64,000 nucleotides of DNA from Phycicoccus sp. HDW14 (lineage in GTDB: Bacteria; Actinomycetota; Actinomycetes; Actinomycetales; Dermatophilaceae), in assembly GCF_011383005.1 (NCBI RefSeq), contig NZ_CP049935.1, positions 3,534,001 through 3,598,000 of the forward strand, read 5' to 3'. Below are positions 16,291 through 25,744 of the stretch, piece by piece. The translations under genes were made by a program, and so were the position numbers. The notes under the pieces were generated by a model. The model searched no databases, was not told the origin of the DNA, and saw only the letters and a list, made by a program, of their open reading frames with translations. Numbering within the stretch: position 1 is the first letter of the stretch; the number at the start of each line of letters is the position of its first letter.

Positions 16291-18702
16291 ATGCCCGACT
16301 CCTCCCGCCTCACCCGGATGCTCGAGCCCTGGCGCGGGGCGCCGGCCTCCGACGTCGAGCCCACCGACGTCGACGTCCACCACCGCCGTTCGGCCGCCGC
16401 CGGCCTCGAGGCGGTCGCCGTCTCGATGAACCGCAGCGCCGGCCAGATGGGCCCGGCCCGCACCCTGAACACCCTGCGCCGGCTCAACCAGGTGCACGGC
16501 TTCGACTGCATGGGCTGCGCCTGGCCGGACCCCGACCCGGAGCACCGCTCCTTCGCCGAGTTCTGCGAGAACGGCGCCAAGGCGGTCGCCGAGGAGGCGA
16601 CGAGGCGCCGCGCCGACCGGGCCTTCTTCGCCCGCCACCCCGTCGCCGAGCTCGCGACGTGGAGCGACTACCAGCTCGGGCAGCAGGGCCGCATCACCGA
16701 GCCGATGCTGCTGCGCGAGGGCGGGACCCACTACGAGCCGGTGTCGTGGGAGGAGGCCATCGGCGTCGTCGCCGAGACGCTGCGCGGGCTCGACTCGCCC
16801 GACGAGGCGGTGTTCTACACGAGCGGGCGGGCCTCCAACGAGGCCGCGTTCACCTTCCAGCTGTTCGCCCGGGCCTTCGGCACCAACAACCTGCCCGACT
16901 GCTCGAACATGTGCCACGAGTCGACGTCGGTCGCGCTCGCCGAGTCGATCGGCATCGGTAAGGGGTCGGTCAGCCTCCAGGACGTCCACGAGGCCGAGCT
17001 GGTCGTCATCGCGGGACAGAACCCCGGCACGAACCACCCGCGGATGCTCAGCGCGCTCGAGGCCTGCGTCAAGAACGGCGGCACGGTCGTCGCCGTCAAC
17101 CCGCTGCCCGAGACCGGCCTCATGAAGTTCGACAACCCCCAGAAGGTCCGCGGCCTCACGGGCGTCGGCACCGACCTCGCCGGCGAGTACCTCCCCATCC
17201 GGCTCGGCGGCGACCTCGCGCTGTTCCAGGCCCTCGGCGCCCTGCTGCTCGAGCGCGGTGCCGTCGACCAGGAGTTCATCGACCGGCACACCACCGGGTT
17301 CGAGTCGTGGAAGCAGCACGTCCGCGACCTCGACTGGGAGGTCGTCGACCGCGCCACCGGCCTGCCCCGCGAGCAGATCGAGCGGGTCGCCGACCTGCTC
17401 GCGGCCTCGTCGCGCACGGTCTTCTGCTGGGCGATGGGCATCACGCAGCACAAGCACGCCGTGGCGACCATCAAGGAGCTCACCAACCTCGCTCTCCTGC
17501 AGGGGAACATCGGCAAGCCCGGCGCCGGTCTCTGCCCGGTGCGCGGCCACTCGAACGTCCAGGGCGACCGGACGATGGGCATCTGGGAGAAGCTGCCGGC
17601 CCACTTCGCCCACTCGCTGCGTCAGGAGTTCGGCTTCGACCCGCCCACCGAGCGCGGCCACGACGTGGTCAACACCGTGCGCGCCCTCCAGGAGGGCAAG
17701 GTCACGGTGATGGTCGGCCTCGGCGGCAACTTCGCGGCCGCCACCCCTGACTCCGAGGTGACCCACGAGGTGCTGCGCTCGGTCGACCTCAACGTGCAGG
17801 TGTCGACCAAGCTCAACCGCACGCACGTCCTGCCCGGGCGGCGGATGCTCATCCTCCCGTGCCTCGGGCGCACCGAGCGGGACATCACGACCGAGGGCTG
17901 GCAGGGCCTGACGGTCGAGGACTCGATGAGCTCGGTGCACCTCTCGGTCGGGCGCAACGAGCCCGCGAGCGCGCACCTGCACGGCGAGCCGTGGATCGTC
18001 TGCCGGATCGCCGAGGCCACCCTCGGGTCCGGGCCGGAGGGCTCGCGCATCGACTGGGCGAGGATGGCCGAGGACTACACCGCCATCCGCGGGCACATCG
18101 GCAACGTCGTCCCCGGTTGCGACGCCTACGACGCCAAGGTGCAACGGCCGGGCGGCTTCGTCCTCCCGCACCCGCCGCGCGACACCCGGACCTTCGAGAC
18201 CCCGTCGGGCCGGGCCGAGATCGCGGTGAACCCGATCGAGGTGCTCGAGGTGCCGGAGGGGCACCTGCTGCTGCAGACCCTGCGCAGCCACGACCAGTTC
18301 AACACGACGATCTACGGCCACGACGACCGCTACCGCGGGCTCGCCGGCGGCCGTCAGGTGGTCATGGTGCACCCGGACGACATCACGGCCCTCGGGCTCA
18401 CGGACGGCGACCTCTACGACGTCGTGTCGGTGTGGACCGACGGCTCGGAGCGGGTCGCGCACGGCTACCGGGTGGTCTCGTACCCGACCGCGCGGGGCTG
18501 CGCGGCGGCCTACTACCCGGAGTGCAACGTGCTCGTCCCGCTCGACCACGTGGCCGAGGGGAGCAACTGCCCGGCGTCGAAGTCGGTCGTGGTGCGCTTC
18601 GCGCCGGCGGGGTCCTGTGCCCGCCACGACTCCGGCACGCGGGTGAAGGCCGGCAGCGACGGGTCGCACCGCAGCGACGTCGAGCCGCACCACCTCAGCT
18701 GA
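16291..18702 (+). CDS. FdhF/YdeP-family molybdopterin oxidoreductase
   Basis: 803 residues. The N-terminus has GFDCMGCAWPDPDPEHR, the signature of the YdeP-like branch; the molybdopterin-binding regions include VFYTSGRASNEAAF, NNLPDCSNMCHESTSVAL and VVIAGQNPGTNHPRM, and a C-terminal dinucleotide-binding domain includes LRSHDQFNTTIYGHDDRYRG. The reaction is unproven: relatives are annotated formate dehydrogenase-like and E. coli YdeP is linked to acid resistance. No dedicated Fe-S or membrane subunit is adjacent, unlike true formate dehydrogenase operons. It needs a bis-MGD cofactor. Confidence 0.9.
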   Translation: MPDSSRLTRMLEPWRGAPASDVEPTDVDVHHRRSAAAGLEAVAVSMNRSAGQMGPARTLNTLRRLNQVHGFDCMGCAWPDPDPEHRSFAEFCENGAKAVAEEATRRRADRAFFARHPVAELATWSDYQLGQQGRITEPMLLREGGTHYEPVSWEEAIGVVAETLRGLDSPDEAVFYTSGRASNEAAFTFQLFARAFGTNNLPDCSNMCHESTSVALAESIGIGKGSVSLQDVHEAELVVIAGQNPGTNHPRMLSALEACVKNGGTVVAVNPLPETGLMKFDNPQKVRGLTGVGTDLAGEYLPIRLGGDLALFQALGALLLERGAVDQEFIDRHTTGFESWKQHVRDLDWEVVDRATGLPREQIERVADLLAASSRTVFCWAMGITQHKHAVATIKELTNLALLQGNIGKPGAGLCPVRGHSNVQGDRTMGIWEKLPAHFAHSLRQEFGFDPPTERGHDVVNTVRALQEGKVTVMVGLGGNFAAATPDSEVTHEVLRSVDLNVQVSTKLNRTHVLPGRRMLILPCLGRTERDITTEGWQGLTVEDSMSSVHLSVGRNEPASAHLHGEPWIVCRIAEATLGSGPEGSRIDWARMAEDYTAIRGHIGNVVPGCDAYDAKVQRPGGFVLPHPPRDTRTFETPSGRAEIAVNPIEVLEVPEGHLLLQTLRSHDQFNTTIYGHDDRYRGLAGGRQVVMVHPDDITALGLTDGDLYDVVSVWTDGSERVAHGYRVVSYPTARGCAAAYYPECNVLVPLDHVAEGSNCPASKSVVVRFAPAGSCARHDSGTRVKAGSDGSHRSDVEPHHLS

Positions 18703-18784
18703 GTCGCAGCGGCGCCGATGAGTTCGCGGGACCGGGCCGGTCGGACGGGGTGGGACGCACCGTGACCGAGGAGAGGAGCCCACC

Positions 18785-19375
18785 ATGAGCAGGACCATCG
18801 GCATCATGTCCATGTCGCTCGACGGCTTCGTCGCCGACGTCGACGGCGGTGTCGCCGAGGTGTTCGACTGGTACGCCGCGGGGGACGTCGAGGTGCAGGC
18901 CGGCGGTGCCGACGCCATGGCCTTCCGGATGTCCGCCGCCAGCGCCGAGCACTTCCGCGACCTCACGGCGGGCCTCGGCGCGGTCATCACCGGCCGGCGC
19001 ACGTTCGACGCGGCCGACGGGTGGGGCGGTCGGCACGCGTGGGGGCCGGCGTTCGTCCTCAGCCACACCGTCCCCGACGGCTGGCCCCGCCCGGGCTCGT
19101 CCGTGCACTTCGTCCACGACGGCATCGAGGCCGCCGTCGGTCGGGCGCTCGAGGCAGCGGGGGGCGGGAGCGTCGCCCTGCACGGTGCGGACACCATCCG
19201 GCAGTGCCTGCGCGCCGGGCTCCTCGACGAGCTCGCCCTCGACGTCGCGGCGGTGCTCCTGGGCTCCGGCGTGCCGATGTTCGACCACGTCGTCGAGGCC
19301 CCGGCCGTGCTCGGCGACCCGGAGGTCGTGCAGGGCGTCGGGGTCACCCACCTCCGCTACGCCGTGCGGCGCTGA
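18785..19375 (+). CDS. Dihydrofolate reductase family protein
   Basis: 196 residues. It starts MSRTIGIMSMSLDGFVADVDGG, the RibD/DHFR-like first strand, and has AVITGRRTFDAADGWGG and VALHGADTIRQCLRAGLLDEL, the nucleotide-binding region. ATG is preceded by a strong GAGGAG. Function unknown; in this family stand-alone members reduce flavin- or pteridine-like compounds. It is paralogous in type to the gene at 1550 but clearly diverged. Confidence 0.88.
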   Translation: MSRTIGIMSMSLDGFVADVDGGVAEVFDWYAAGDVEVQAGGADAMAFRMSAASAEHFRDLTAGLGAVITGRRTFDAADGWGGRHAWGPAFVLSHTVPDGWPRPGSSVHFVHDGIEAAVGRALEAAGGGSVALHGADTIRQCLRAGLLDELALDVAAVLLGSGVPMFDHVVEAPAVLGDPEVVQGVGVTHLRYAVRR

Positions 19376-19378
19376 GCC

Positions 19379-20160
19379 TCAGCCGCCGGCCTGGAGGCGC
19401 AGCCCGGCGAGCAGCAGGTCGAGGCCGGCGCGGAACTGGTCGGTGTCGTCGTGCCCCTCGAACTCGTCGGCGATCTCGTGGAGGTACGGGAACTCGGCGG
19501 TGTCGAGGGCGCGCCACTGGTCGACGGCGGCAGAGAGGTACTCGTCGCGCCCGACCTCGCCGGAGAGCACCGCCTCCGGTGGGTCCTGCCCGAGGTCGGC
19601 GGCCGTGCCGACGACGAAGCCCACGACGGCCGAGACCGCGTGGAAGCGCTGGCGCGCCGTGAGGTCGAGCCGCAGTGACTGCTGGCCGAGCTTCTCGAAC
19701 AGCCGCAGCGCGTTGGGCTGCACGAGGGTGTTGCGCATGAAGTAGGCGCCGAGCCACGGCCGGTCGACGATCGCGTCGAACAGGCGGACGGCGATGGTGC
19801 GCAGGTCGTCGACGGGGTCGCCGCCGCCCACGTCGCGGACGTCGGCGAGCACGTCGGCCAGGACGTGGTCGGAGGCCCGGTCGAGCAGCTCGTCCTTGCT
19901 CGACACGTACCAGTAGATGCTGCCGACGCCGCCGCCGAGGCGGCCGGCGAGGGCCCGGAAGTTCAGCCCCGCCTCGCCGTGCTCGTCGAGCAGGGCGACG
20001 GTCTCGGTGAGCACCGACTCCAGCGAGTGCGACGCGCGCCGGCCTCCGCGCGGCGCGCGCGCCCGTCCCGCCTCGCGACCCGCCTGGCCACCTCGACCAC
20101 GCCGGACGGCAGGGCCGCGGGCGTCTCGGGGGTCGCGTCGCTGAGGGGGCACGACCCCAT
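19379..20160 (-). CDS. TetR-family repressor, N-terminus probably frameshifted
   Basis: The HTH (LESVLTETVALLDEHGEAGL, then LAGRLGGGVGSIYWYVSSKD) and a TetR C-terminal domain are intact in one frame, ending at 19379. In that frame the only upstream starts lie across the promoter. A second frame offers ATG 20160 and a natural N-terminal tail (MGSCPLSDATPETPAALPSG). Adding one G in GACGGGCGC (plus-strand 20062-20064) joins them. It is divergent from an MFS gene with three CGAAC-N3-GTTCG operators between them, so it probably represses that transporter and itself. Confidence 0.8.
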
Positions 20161-20196
20161 CAGACCACACGCCGGGGACCGGGGCTTGCACCGGAC

Positions 20197-20247
20197 CGAA
20201 CATCGTTCTATCGTATCGAACTGTGTTCGAGAACCGAACGCCGTTCG
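20197..20247. promoter_or_regulatory. Three TetR-type operators, CGAAC-N3-GTTCG
   Basis: CGAAC-ATC-GTTCT (20197-20209), CGAAC-TGT-GTTCG (20217-20229) and CGAAC-GCC-GTTCG (20235-20247) lie with centres 20 and 18 bases apart, about two helical turns, so bound dimers would sit on the same face. They occupy the gap between the divergent TetR and MFS genes. The third ends 18 bases before the ATG of the MFS gene. Confidence 0.8.
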
Positions 20248-20265
20248 ACTTCGAGAGGAGGCGCC

Positions 20266-21756
20266 ATGACCGCCACCACCGCCGTGTCCGCGCCCCGTAC
20301 CTACCCCTCCCTGCGCGCCGCCTGGGTCCCCCTGGCCGCCCTCTGCCTCGCGTTCTTCGTCGAGATGGTCGACAACACCCTGCTGATGATCGCGATGCCC
20401 ACCATCGGGCGTGACCTCGGCAGCGGCACGACCGCCCTCCAGTGGGTCACCGGCGCCTACTCGCTGACCTTCGGCGGCCTGCTGCTGACCGCCGGCTCGA
20501 TGGCCGACCGGCTCGGCCGGCGCCGCGTCCTGCTCGTCGGGCTGGCCGTCTTCGGCGTCGTCAGCCTCGCCGTCGCGGCCGTCACGACCTCCGGCGAGCT
20601 CATCGTGCTCCGGGCGGCCCTCGGGGTCGCCGCCGCCGCGATGGCCCCGATCACCAACTCGCTCGTCTTCCGGCTCTTCGACGACCAGGCCCTGCGGATG
20701 CGCGCGATGACCGTGATGATCGTCGTCGGCATGTCCGGCTTCGTCCTCGGCCCGCTGCTCGGCGGCACCGCCCTCGCGCACGTCCGGTGGGAGTGGCTGC
20801 TCCTCGTCAACGCGCCGATCGCGCTGCTCGCGTGGGTCGGTGTGCGGCTGGGCGTCCCGGCCGACCGGCCCGAGGACCTCACCGACGACCGGCTCGACCT
20901 GCCCGGCACCGTCCTCAGCACGGCGGCCATCGGCCTCGGCTGCTACGCGCTGACCAGCGGCGTCGACCACGGCTGGCTGTCGGCGACCACCGTCGCCGCC
21001 GTGCTCGGGGCCGTGACCACGCTCGTGGCCTTCGTGCGGCACGAGCGGCGCACCGCCACACCGATGCTCGACCTCACCCTGTTCTCCCGGGGCACCGTCC
21101 GGGGTGCGGCGCTGGCCCAGGTCGGCACCTCGATCGCGATGGCCGGCGTGATGTTCGGCCTCATCCTGCACTTCCAGTACGCGTACGGCTGGAGCCCGGT
21201 GCGCGCCGGCCTCGCGAACCTGCCGATGATCGCGACGATGGTCCTCGCGACGCCGGTGACGGAGTGGCTCGTCCGGCACGTCGGCCACCGGGTCGCGTGC
21301 CTCGTCGGTGCCGCCCTGCTCACCGGCGCCCTCGTGGGGATGGCGTGGGGCGTCGAGCACGGGTACCCGGCGATCGCCGCCGCGATGGTCGTCATGACCC
21401 TCGGCCTGCGCACGGTGATGACCATCTGCGCCGTCGCGCTCGTCGAGGCGATGCCGGCGAACCGGACGTCGATCGGCACCGCCCTCAACGACACCGCGCA
21501 GGAGGTCGGCTCCAGCATCGGCACGGCCGTCGTGGGCACCCTCGTCGCGGTGCTCGTGACGACGGTGCTGCCGGCGGGCACGTGGGACGCCGGGCTCGTC
21601 GCCTCGTTCTTCCACGGCGAGCGGGTCACGTACCTGGCACTGGCGGTGGTCGTCGGTCTCGTCGCCGGATGGGGCGCCCTCTCGCTCACCGACTCCCGCA
21701 GTGTCGACGAGCACGCGGCCGAGATGGCCGAGGCCCCGGCGGCCGTCGCGTCGTGA
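20266..21756 (+). CDS. MFS drug-efflux-type transporter (DHA2-like)
   Basis: 496 residues with about 14 predicted membrane segments. TM1 carries LAFFVEMVDNTLLMIAMPTI (the DHA2-type D-x-T region), the loop 2-3 motif is GSMADRLGRRRVLLVGLAVF, and motif C is in MSGFVLGPLLGGTALAH. It is a proton-driven exporter of unknown substrate. ATG 20266 follows GAGAGGAGGC. It is controlled by the divergent TetR through three operators, the usual setup for an inducible efflux pump. Confidence 0.9.
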   Translation: MTATTAVSAPRTYPSLRAAWVPLAALCLAFFVEMVDNTLLMIAMPTIGRDLGSGTTALQWVTGAYSLTFGGLLLTAGSMADRLGRRRVLLVGLAVFGVVSLAVAAVTTSGELIVLRAALGVAAAAMAPITNSLVFRLFDDQALRMRAMTVMIVVGMSGFVLGPLLGGTALAHVRWEWLLLVNAPIALLAWVGVRLGVPADRPEDLTDDRLDLPGTVLSTAAIGLGCYALTSGVDHGWLSATTVAAVLGAVTTLVAFVRHERRTATPMLDLTLFSRGTVRGAALAQVGTSIAMAGVMFGLILHFQYAYGWSPVRAGLANLPMIATMVLATPVTEWLVRHVGHRVACLVGAALLTGALVGMAWGVEHGYPAIAAAMVVMTLGLRTVMTICAVALVEAMPANRTSIGTALNDTAQEVGSSIGTAVVGTLVAVLVTTVLPAGTWDAGLVASFFHGERVTYLALAVVVGLVAGWGALSLTDSRSVDEHAAEMAEAPAAVAS

Positions 21757-21817
21757 CGGACGGACGGAGGCGCGGCCGGCGACGGCCGCCACCGGGTCCG
21801 GCGGCCGGGCGCCGCGC

Positions 21818-23335
21818 TCAGTGCGCGGCGGGTGCGGGGCCCGAACCGTCGGTGACCGGCAGGCGGTTCGGCAGCATCGCGGCGAGCACGACGACCCCGA
21901 CGGCCAGCACGGCGGCGACGGTGAAGGCCGCCCGGACGCCACCGACGTAGGCCGCGGCCTCGCCGGCCCCACCGGCCGCGAGCTGCGCCGAGCGCCAGGA
22001 CAGGACGGTGACGGTGAGCGCCGTGCCGACCGCCGCCGCGACCTGCTGCACCGTTCCGAGCAGCGAGCTGCCGTGCGGGTACAGGTGCGGCGGCAGCGCG
22101 CCGAGGCCGAGGGTGAAGGCCGGGGTGAACAGCGCCGCGAGGCTGACCATGAGCAGCACCTGGACACCGAGCAGGAGCCCGTAGGGCGTCACCGCGTCGA
22201 TGCGGCTGAGGATCGCCAGCGACGCGAGGACGCCGAGCGCGCCGGGCACGACGAGCGGCCGGGCCCCCACCCGGTCGAACACCCGGCCGACGACCGGCCC
22301 GAGCAGGCCCATCGCCAGACCGCCGGGGGCGACGAGCAGGCCGGTCTGCAGCGGCGAGAGGCCGCGCAGGTTCTGGAGGTAGAGCGGCAGGAGGATCATC
22401 GCGCCGAGCATCGTGAGGAAGGCGAGCGACTGCATCGCCAGCGACACGGTGAAGGTGCGGTGGGTCAGCGCGCGCAGGTCGAGCAGCGGCCCCGAGGTGC
22501 GGGTCAGCCGGTGCTGGCGCAGCACGAAGGCCGCGACGACACCCACTCCGCCCAGTACCCAGCCGAGCGCCGGGACGGCCCCGGGGTGCTCCTCACCGAT
22601 CCGGCTCAGGCCGTAGACGAGGCCGCCGAAGCCGAGGGCCGACAGCACGACGCTGGCCCAGTCGACGCCCCCGGGACGGGTCTCGCCGACGTCCTCGAGC
22701 CGGCGCAGGCCGAGCAGGGTCACGAGCACCACGACCGGGAGGACGAGGCCGAACAGCCAGCGCCAGCCGGCCGCGGCGAGCACGACGCCGGACAGGGCCG
22801 GGCCGAGCGCCGGTGCGACCGAGATGGCGAGCGTGACGTTGCCCATGACCCGGCCGCGGTCCCGCTCGTGGACGACCGTCATGAGCGTCGTCATGAGCAG
22901 CGGCATCATCACGGCCGTGCCGGTGGCCTGGACGACCCGCCCGCCGACGAGCACCGGGAAGGTCGGCGCCAGCGCGCAGAGCAGGGTGCCGGCACCGAAC
23001 ACGGACATCGCGACGGTGAAGGCGGTCCGGGTCGTGACCCGCTGGAGGAACCAGCCGGTGACGGGGATGACGACGGCCATCGTCAGCATGAAGGCGGTCG
23101 AGAGCCACTGTGCCGCACGGGCTCCCACGTCGAACTCGACCATGAGGCGCGGGATGGCGTTGACCATCACCGTCTCGTTGAGGATGACGGTGAAGGTCGC
23201 CAGCACCAGCCAGCGCAGCACGGGGTAGGAGCCGGCGGGCTCCGGCGCGGACGGGGGCGGAGTGGCGGCGGCGGCGGGGGACCCGGTGGTGGGGGCCTCG
23301 GCGGCGGGCGCGAGAGGGGTGTCGGTGGTCGTCAT
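21818..23335 (-). CDS. MFS multidrug transporter, DHA2 family (MDR type)
   Basis: 505 residues with an N-terminal Pro/Ala-rich tail followed by about 14 membrane segments. Features: VILNETVMVNAIPRLMVEFDV in TM1, TAFMLTMAVVIPVTGWFLQR, motif C-like VTLAISVAPALGPALSGVVL, and the EmrB/QacA-like long form with GLSPLQTGLLVAPGGLAMG. The substrate is unknown. It is convergent with the other MFS gene and divergent from an ECF sigma-factor gene. A GTG or ATG close to 23335 is the likely start. Confidence 0.9.
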   Translation of the reverse strand: MTTTDTPLAPAAEAPTTGSPAAAATPPPSAPEPAGSYPVLRWLVLATFTVILNETVMVNAIPRLMVEFDVGARAAQWLSTAFMLTMAVVIPVTGWFLQRVTTRTAFTVAMSVFGAGTLLCALAPTFPVLVGGRVVQATGTAVMMPLLMTTLMTVVHERDRGRVMGNVTLAISVAPALGPALSGVVLAAAGWRWLFGLVLPVVVLVTLLGLRRLEDVGETRPGGVDWASVVLSALGFGGLVYGLSRIGEEHPGAVPALGWVLGGVGVVAAFVLRQHRLTRTSGPLLDLRALTHRTFTVSLAMQSLAFLTMLGAMILLPLYLQNLRGLSPLQTGLLVAPGGLAMGLLGPVVGRVFDRVGARPLVVPGALGVLASLAILSRIDAVTPYGLLLGVQVLLMVSLAALFTPAFTLGLGALPPHLYPHGSSLLGTVQQVAAAVGTALTVTVLSWRSAQLAAGGAGEAAAYVGGVRAAFTVAAVLAVGVVVLAAMLPNRLPVTDGSGPAPAAH

Positions 23336-23451
23336 GGTGGGTTCGACCCGACGGTACGGTGGAACTCATCGCCGCCGCGCGATGATTTTCGGGCGCGGCG
23401 CCGGTCGGTACGGGTGAGGCGCCACGAGGGTGCCGGGAGGAGGACCTCGCG

Positions 23452-24482
23452 ATGACGTCCACGCACGCGGGCGCGCAGACCGCGCTCGACCCCGAGCTCG
23501 ACGAGGCGCTGACGCGCTACCGGCGCGAGCTCCTCGCCCACTGCTACCGGATGACCGGCTCGCCGAACGACGCCGAGGACCTCGTCCAGGAGGTCTACCT
23601 ACGGGCGTGGCGGGCCTACGGCTCGTTCGAGGGCCGCTCGTCGCTGCGCACCTGGCTGCACCGCATCGCGCACAACGTCTGCCTCACGGCGCTCGAGGGC
23701 AAGGACCGCCGGCCGCTGCCGTCCGGGCTCGGCGCCCCGTCGTCCGAAGGTGCCGACCCGCTCGACGAGCGCACCGAGGTGCCCTGGCTCGGGCCGATGC
23801 CGGACGCCGCGCTGCTCGGCACCGCCGACCCCGCCGACGTCGTCGCCGAGCGCGACACCCTCCGGCTGGCCTTCGTCGCGGCCCTCCAGCACCTGCCCGC
23901 GCGCCAGCGGGCCGTCCTCGTCCTGCGCGACGTCCTGCGCTGGAGCGCCGCCGAGGTCGCCGAGGCCACGGGCGCGTCGGTCGCGTCCGTCAACAGCGCG
24001 CTGCAGCGGGCTCGCGCCACCATCGAGCAGGTCGCCCCGACCCCGAGGACGCGTCCCGCCCCGACCTCACCGACGAGCAGCGCGCCCTGCTCGACCGCTA
24101 CGTCGACGCGTTCTGGCGCAAGGACGTCGACGCCATCACCCGGCTGTTCACCGAGGACGCCGTCTGGGAGATGCCGCCGTTCGCCGGCTGGTACCAGGGC
24201 CCGGCGACCATCGCCGAGCTCGTCGACACCCAGTGCCCCGGCGGCTCGTACGACATGCCGATGGTCGCGACGACGTGCAACGGGCAGCCGGCGTTCGGGC
24301 TGTACCTGCGCGAGGACGGCCCCGACGGCGACGTCTACAAGCCCTTCCAGCTGCAGGTCCTCGAGCTCGACGGCGCCCACGTCGGCCACGCCGTCGTCTT
24401 CTTCGACGTCGAGTACTTCGCGCTCGCCGGGCTGCCCGCCGAGCTCGGCCCCGCGGACGTCCCCGCCCGACCCGGGCGGTGA
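23452..24482 (+). pseudogene. ECF sigma factor with C-terminal SnoaL-like domain (SigG/SigJ type), frameshifted as read
   Basis: Sigma region 2 (LLAHCYRMTGSPNDAEDLVQ, SSLRTWLHRIAHNVCLTAL) and region 4 (LPARQRAVLVLRDVLRWSAA) are in one frame; the SnoaL-like tail (LLDRYVDAFWRKDVDAITRL, AVWEMPPFAGWYQGP) continues in another. A C missing from the C4 run at 24035-24038 explains the break (QVAP-DPEDASRPDLTDEQ) and gives about 343 residues. In this ECF class the SnoaL-like tail modulates the sigma factor in place of a classical anti-sigma factor. It overlaps the following gene by four bases. Probably functional in the real genome. Confidence 0.85.
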
Positions 24483-25066
24483 CCGTGGGTCCCGCGGACA
24501 CTCGTCCCGGGGTCGACCTCGAGCTGCTGGACCGTTCCCTCGCGTGGACCCGTGGGGTCCTCGTCGGGGTGCGGGACGCCGAGGCGCACCGGGCCACGCC
24601 GTGCCGGGGGTGGTCGCTCGCCGACCTGCTCGTGCACATGGTCGACTCCCTCGAGGTGGTCACCGAGCTCTCCCTGGGCCGGATGGCGCTCGTCGGGCCC
24701 CCGCCCGCGTCGCGGCGCCCCGAGGTCCTGGCCGAGCACCTGCGGCTGCTGGGCTGCGCGCTGCTCGACGGCTGGCTGCGGGCGGACCGTCCCGAGGTGG
24801 CCGAGGTCGGGGGAGCGCTGCTCGACGCCGACGTGGCGCTCGAGGTCGGGGCGCTGGAGATCGCCGTGCACGGGTGGGACGTGGCCCGGGCCCGGGGGCT
24901 GGAGGCCGCCTTCCCGCCGCTGCTCGCGGCCGCGCTGCTCCCGGTCGCCGTGCGACGGGTCCCCGTCGTCGGTCGCCACCCCCGCTTCGGGCCGCCGCTG
25001 CCGCCGTCGGGCACCGACCCGGCCGCCTTCCTCGTCGCCCACCTGGGGCGGTCACCCGGCCCCTAG
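24479..25066 (+). CDS. Maleylpyruvate isomerase N-terminal domain-like (TIGR03086-type) protein
   Basis: 195 residues. A DinB/MDMPI four-helix bundle: LELLDRSLAWTRGVLVGVRD, then TPCRGWSLADLLVHMVDSLEVV, where His is a possible metal ligand, and VGALEIAVHGWDVARARG with the second His. Such proteins may use bound metal and mycothiol, but the substrate is unknown. Its GTG overlaps the stop of the sigma-factor gene, so the two are translationally coupled, a pairing seen often with SnoaL-tailed ECF factors. Confidence 0.82.
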   Translation: MTVGPADTRPGVDLELLDRSLAWTRGVLVGVRDAEAHRATPCRGWSLADLLVHMVDSLEVVTELSLGRMALVGPPPASRRPEVLAEHLRLLGCALLDGWLRADRPEVAEVGGALLDADVALEVGALEIAVHGWDVARARGLEAAFPPLLAAALLPVAVRRVPVVGRHPRFGPPLPPSGTDPAAFLVAHLGRSPGP

Positions 25067-25096
25067 GATGTGGCCCGACGAGCTCGAGGAGGAGAC

Positions 25097-25744
25097 GTGA
25101 AGGTCACACCGGCGATGGTGGGTCGGCAGGTCAGGTTCATGGCCCGGTCGGCGGTGTACATCGCCCGGCACCCCGCGTCCGGGCGTGAGCTCCCCCGGCT
25201 CGTGCGCACCCGAGGTCGCGGCACGATGCACCTGCGCCTCCCGTGGCTGCCGTTCCGCGTCATCGACCGGCTCGAGCAGGCGGTGGGGCCCGGAAGCCGG
25301 GTCTTCGAGTACGGCGGCGGCGGGTCGACCCTGTGGTTCCTCGACCGCGGGGCCGAGGTGGTCACCGTCGAGCACCACGAGGGATGGGCCGCCGCGCTGC
25401 GCGACCGGATCCGCTCCGAGCACTGGGTCCTCCACGCGATCCCCGACGACGGTCCGCACCCCGAGGCCTACGAGTCCTACGTCGCGAGCATCGGCGAGTA
25501 CCCGGACGACCACTTCGACGTCGTCGTCGTCGACGGCCGCTCGCGCGCAGCCTGCGTCCGCGCCGCCGCGCCCAAGGTGCGTCCCGGCGGCCTGCTCGTC
25601 GTCGACGACGTCGACCGCGAGCGCTACGCCGCCGCGATGGACGAGGTCGACTGGCCCCGCGAGGACGTCGTGGGCTTCGCGCCGGCCAAGCCGTCGCTGG
25701 CCTTCACCGGCGTCCTGCGGCGCCCGGACGCGGTCGGAGCCTGA
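25097..25744 (+). CDS. Class I SAM-dependent methyltransferase-like protein
   Basis: 215 residues from GTG 25097, which follows GAGGAGGA; an upstream ATG at 25070 is in frame but has a worse site. The core has SRVFEYGGGGSTLWFLDRGAEV, corresponding to motif I, then VTVEHHEGW, DDHFDVVVVDGRSRAACVRAA and GGLLVVDDVDRERY. This resembles the FkbM/CmcI-like methyltransferase group. The substrate is unknown. Its 3' end overlaps the convergent pxpC gene by 41 bases. Confidence 0.8.
   Translation: MKVTPAMVGRQVRFMARSAVYIARHPASGRELPRLVRTRGRGTMHLRLPWLPFRVIDRLEQAVGPGSRVFEYGGGGSTLWFLDRGAEVVTVEHHEGWAAALRDRIRSEHWVLHAIPDDGPHPEAYESYVASIGEYPDDHFDVVVVDGRSRAACVRAAAPKVRPGGLLVVDDVDRERYAAAMDEVDWPREDVVGFAPAKPSLAFTGVLRRPDAVGA

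Noticed and set aside
15667..19347. Very long minus-strand open frame through the repeat region and the molybdoenzyme
   Set aside because: It is antisense to the clear YdeP-like gene and reads repeat DNA as CCAPPQHC. High GC gives spurious open frames on both strands.
23452..24482. Programmed ribosomal frameshift in the sigma-factor gene
   Set aside because: The break lacks a slippery heptamer with a downstream structure, and the same one-base C loss occurs in unrelated genes here.
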